This document shows positions 58,453 through 60,504 of a DNA stretch of 60,504 nucleotides, one piece after another (positions within the stretch are counted from its first letter, which is position 1; every line of letters starts with the position of its first letter). A model generated the notes under the pieces. That model searched no databases. It had not been told where the DNA came from and was given only the letters and a program-made list of their open reading frames with translations. A program made the translations under genes and the position numbers. The stretch spans positions 1-60,504 of the forward strand of contig CAKSWC010000012.1 of the NCBI GenBank assembly GCA_934511365.1, read 5' to 3'. The DNA comes from an uncultured Eubacteriales bacterium (GTDB lineage: Bacteria; Bacillota; Clostridia; Oscillospirales; Acutalibacteraceae).

Positions 58453-59772
58453 ATGAATTACGATGTGGTAATTATCGGCGCAGCAACGTCCGGCGCTTAT
58501 TTTGCAAAGAAGATGGCTTCAAAAGGCTATAGCGTTATTATGCTTGAGGCGCTTCCAAAAGAAAAACTCGGAACAAGAATGGACATTTTCCATGTTACCC
58601 ACACAGACCTTAAAACCTATGATATTCCGCAGGTCAAGCAGGGAGACGCGGCGTGGGCTTTTGAGTTTACGGAAAACCATTTTTCCTCGCCGTCAAATAA
58701 ATATGCCGTTCCAACAACGAGCGAAATTGTCGGTCTGCATATGCACGAATATGTTGCTCTCATGGTGAATGATGCGCTAAAGGTCGGCGCAAAAATCGAA
58801 TACGGCGCAAAGTTCAGCGAGTTTGTGTTCAAAAAGGGTCACATCTCCGGCGTAAGATATGAAACGGACGAGGGGGTTAAGGAAATCTCCTGCAAGGTTG
58901 TTGTTGACTGCTCCGGAAGCCGCGCCGTTGGAAGGTGCTCTTTGCCGAACGGATACGGAGTTGAAAACTTTGAGCTTCAGGACGAGGATATGTTCTATGT
59001 CATTTTGCGCTACGCAAAGTTTGACAAGCCTCAAATCAATACATTCTGGCTCAACACAAAGTCATGGTTTGCTCCTTTTTCAATGGATAACACCGAAAAA
59101 GTTATCGGAACAGGAGCAACAAAGAGCTTTGAAAACGCCGAAAAGGACAGCGTAAAGCTTGATGAAAACACCTCAAAAGGGGAGTTCACGCTCCTGCGGA
59201 CAGAAAAGGGAACAACCCCGTACCGCCGCCCGCCGTACTCGCTTGTTGCCGATAATTTCATTGTTACGGGTGATGCCGGCTGTTTGACAAAGCCTGACTG
59301 CGGCGAGGGTGTAACAAGCAGCATGGTGATGATGGACATTGCCGCCGAGGTTCTTGATAAGGCGCTCAAAAAAGGCGATGTTTCCAAAAGGGCACTTTGG
59401 GAGATTAACCGGGAGTACAACCGCAAACAGGGTGCGGAGTTTTCGTTTGTCAGAGCGTTCCTCACAAAGGTTGTCACTGCCGCGGACAGTGAAATTGAAT
59501 ATTGCTTTGCAAATGGCATAATTTTCAACGAGACTTTCCTGAACGGCGGAAAAATCGGAGCAAAGGAGATTAAGGACGTTCTTTCCGGCATTACCTCTGC
59601 GGTTGCAAAGAAGAATATTTCAGCAAAGACGATTGCGGCCGTTGCCTCTGGCGTAGCGTTGGGTATTGCGCTTAAGACGCTTTATATGAACTATCCCGAC
59701 TCGCCCGAAAAGCTTCCTGTGTGGACAAAAAAGGCCGAATACCTTTGGAAAAAGGTTGGAAAAATCAGTTAA
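58453..59772 (+). CDS. Geranylgeranyl-reductase-family FAD oxidoreductase
   Basis: A 439-residue flavoprotein. The N-terminal dinucleotide fold is DVVIIGAATSGAYFAKKMA with the acidic strand end SVIMLEA. The second FAD motif, NFIVTGDAGCLTKPDCGEGVTSSM, quoted by pattern, is typical of the geranylgeranyl reductase/halogenase-like group, and a PYRRPPYS segment lies before it. Such enzymes reduce polyprenyl chains or modify lipids. A hydrophobic stretch near 385-410 (IAAVASGVALGIALKTL) may bind membrane. Lying next to a surface-polymer synthase it could act on a lipid carrier or membrane lipid, but this is only context. The ATG has AAAGGAGAAC upstream. Confidence 0.82.
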   Translation: MNYDVVIIGAATSGAYFAKKMASKGYSVIMLEALPKEKLGTRMDIFHVTHTDLKTYDIPQVKQGDAAWAFEFTENHFSSPSNKYAVPTTSEIVGLHMHEYVALMVNDALKVGAKIEYGAKFSEFVFKKGHISGVRYETDEGVKEISCKVVVDCSGSRAVGRCSLPNGYGVENFELQDEDMFYVILRYAKFDKPQINTFWLNTKSWFAPFSMDNTEKVIGTGATKSFENAEKDSVKLDENTSKGEFTLLRTEKGTTPYRRPPYSLVADNFIVTGDAGCLTKPDCGEGVTSSMVMMDIAAEVLDKALKKGDVSKRALWEINREYNRKQGAEFSFVRAFLTKVVTAADSEIEYCFANGIIFNETFLNGGKIGAKEIKDVLSGITSAVAKKNISAKTIAAVASGVALGIALKTLYMNYPDSPEKLPVWTKKAEYLWKKVGKIS

Positions 59773-59916
59773 CAGTCCATTTTTAAAGATGTATTCCGGC
59801 GTTCCTTGAAAGAGAAATAGGCACCGCAAATATTTATAAAAAAAGTTTCAAAATGTACATTAGTCAATGATGTGAGACCAAAAAAATAAAAAAGAAAAAG
59901 AGTTGGTTAGAAGAAA

Positions 59917-59983
59917 TTTTTCGGGACAGAGAGAGTGAGGGACGGAGCGTAGCGGAGGAGTGAACGAAAGATGTCCCGAAAAA
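59917..59983 (-). terminator. Long hairpin downstream of transposase
   Basis: TTTTTCGGGACA and its exact complement (59917-59928 / 59972-59983) enclose 43 bases. On the minus strand it lies 9 bp past the transposase stop and the stem ends in U5, so it can terminate the transposase message or block read-through into the element. Confidence 0.6.
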
Positions 59984-59991
59984 GCAGCGGT

Positions 59992-60504
59992 TTACCGACC
60001 ACCCAGTTCGTGCTGCTTCTGATTGGGCGATTTCCAGCCGAGAACCGCCATTGGGATGTTGTTTGAGCGATAAAGATAGCGTTTCATCTGCTCTTGTAAA
60101 TCATTGAATGAATAGAAATTTAAATGGTTGTAAAATCGTTCTTGATCGTTGCGGTGACTTCTTTCAACCTTGCCGTTGTGCCACGGAGTTCTGGGGCGGA
60201 TCGTCTTGTGAACAATGCCGTAAGCGTTACAAAACACATCTAACGGATGTATTCGTTTCGTCTTTTGTGTATGTGTAAATTCGCCTCCGTTATCGGTTTG
60301 CAATATGTTCGGAGCATATCCGAAATAAACTATGGCACGCTTGAAAAAGTCAACCGTGGAATAACTGCTTTGCTCTTTATATGCGTAAATGAATCGTTCT
60401 CTGGACGCTTCTTCAATAACGGTATATTGATAGTACTGTTCTTTCTCATCCCTTGAATCGCAGGCTTTCGGAACATATTTCACATCCATTTGCCACTTTT
60501 CACC
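59992..60504 (-). CDS. IS481-like DDE transposase, C-terminal part
   Basis: The C-terminal 170 residues of a DDE transposase; the start lies beyond the window. The catalytic core is intact: first Asp in KWQMDVKYVPKA, second in LQTDNGGEFTH and Glu in NGKVERSHRNDQERFY. The RPRTPWHNGKVERSHR pattern and the final FPMAVLGWKSP-like segment (here IPMAVLGWKSPNQ) place it in the IS481 group. No frameshift or stop interrupts what is visible, so the element may be active. Confidence 0.88.
   Translation of the reverse strand, partial: GEKWQMDVKYVPKACDSRDEKEQYYQYTVIEEASRERFIYAYKEQSSYSTVDFFKRAIVYFGYAPNILQTDNGGEFTHTQKTKRIHPLDVFCNAYGIVHKTIRPRTPWHNGKVERSHRNDQERFYNHLNFYSFNDLQEQMKRYLYRSNNIPMAVLGWKSPNQKQHELGGR

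Larger units (their letters stand above)
59854..60504 (-). mobile_element. Partial IS481-like insertion sequence
   Basis: The right edge of the window holds the transposase end of an IS481-like element, read on the minus strand. The candidate outer end is TGTACATTAGTCAATGATGT at 59854-59873, where the sequence changes from oxidoreductase-flanking DNA. The other end is outside the window, so terminal inverted repeats and target duplication cannot be checked. Between this end and the transposase stop lies a 12-bp inverted repeat (59917-59928 / 59972-59983). Confidence 0.6.

Overview
The window looks like a chromosomal segment of an endospore-forming, Gram-positive Clostridia. My best guess is an Oscillospirales/Ruminococcaceae-type gut or rumen bacterium, but that is inference. 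The evidence is an intact pro-sigma-K gene, a SipL-like SPOCS/LysM gene, the Firmicutes pairs ymfF/ymfH and ywiB-argS, a DUF512 radical-SAM gene next to der, an ECF vitamin transporter, consensus sigma-A promoters with AGGAGG-type ribosome binding sites, and many stem-loop terminators. Most of the window is core genome; both edges carry mobile-element material (an uncertain fragment at the left, a partial IS481-like element at the right).

Layout. 0.6-4.2 kb: minus-strand glycolytic operon pgk-tpiA-gpmI. 4.3-9.1 kb: topB and a pair of M16 peptidase-like genes, then a lone TfoX-domain gene. 9.6-12.8 kb: two tandem secreted LCAT-like hydrolases, each with its own promoter. 13.1-22.6 kb: ywiB-like gene and argS, a two-component system, an HtrA protease behind a direct-repeat array, a TauE/SafE permease split into two half-genes, then murD and uppP. 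22.7-23.4 kb: a long non-coding stretch with a repeat element and a probable 6S RNA, followed by a DUF1292 gene. 24-27.5 kb: SipL-like gene, small membrane and zinc-ribbon genes, and a GHL10 lipoprotein. 27.6-37.4 kb: a complete nucleoside salvage locus (deoC, deoD, deoB, cdd, a BMP/Nup ABC importer, pdp). 37.5-42.5 kb: orphan HTH gene flanked by repeats, Fic protein, acyltransferase and a GH13 enzyme. 42.6-46.2 kb: yceD-rpmF, DUF512 protein, der. 46.2-52.6 kb: a cobalamin-riboswitch-controlled operon encoding a beta-propeller protein, an ECF transporter (T, fused A-A, S) and two DUF4430 proteins. 52.7-59.8 kb: sigK, a pseudokinase with a PASTA-like tail, a large GT2-TagF fusion glycosyltransferase and a geranylgeranyl-reductase-like flavoprotein.

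The most interesting system is the 46.2-52.6 kb operon. The riboswitch and the S component point to vitamin B12 import. DUF4430 is the domain found at the C-terminus of animal transcobalamin/intrinsic factor, and a surface beta-propeller recalls Bacteroides BtuG. I propose a Gram-positive surface B12-capture system feeding an ECF importer. The second theme is a family of intergenic heptanucleotide tandem-repeat arrays (seven places in the window). The third is a shared amphipathic C-terminal tail on several secreted proteins.
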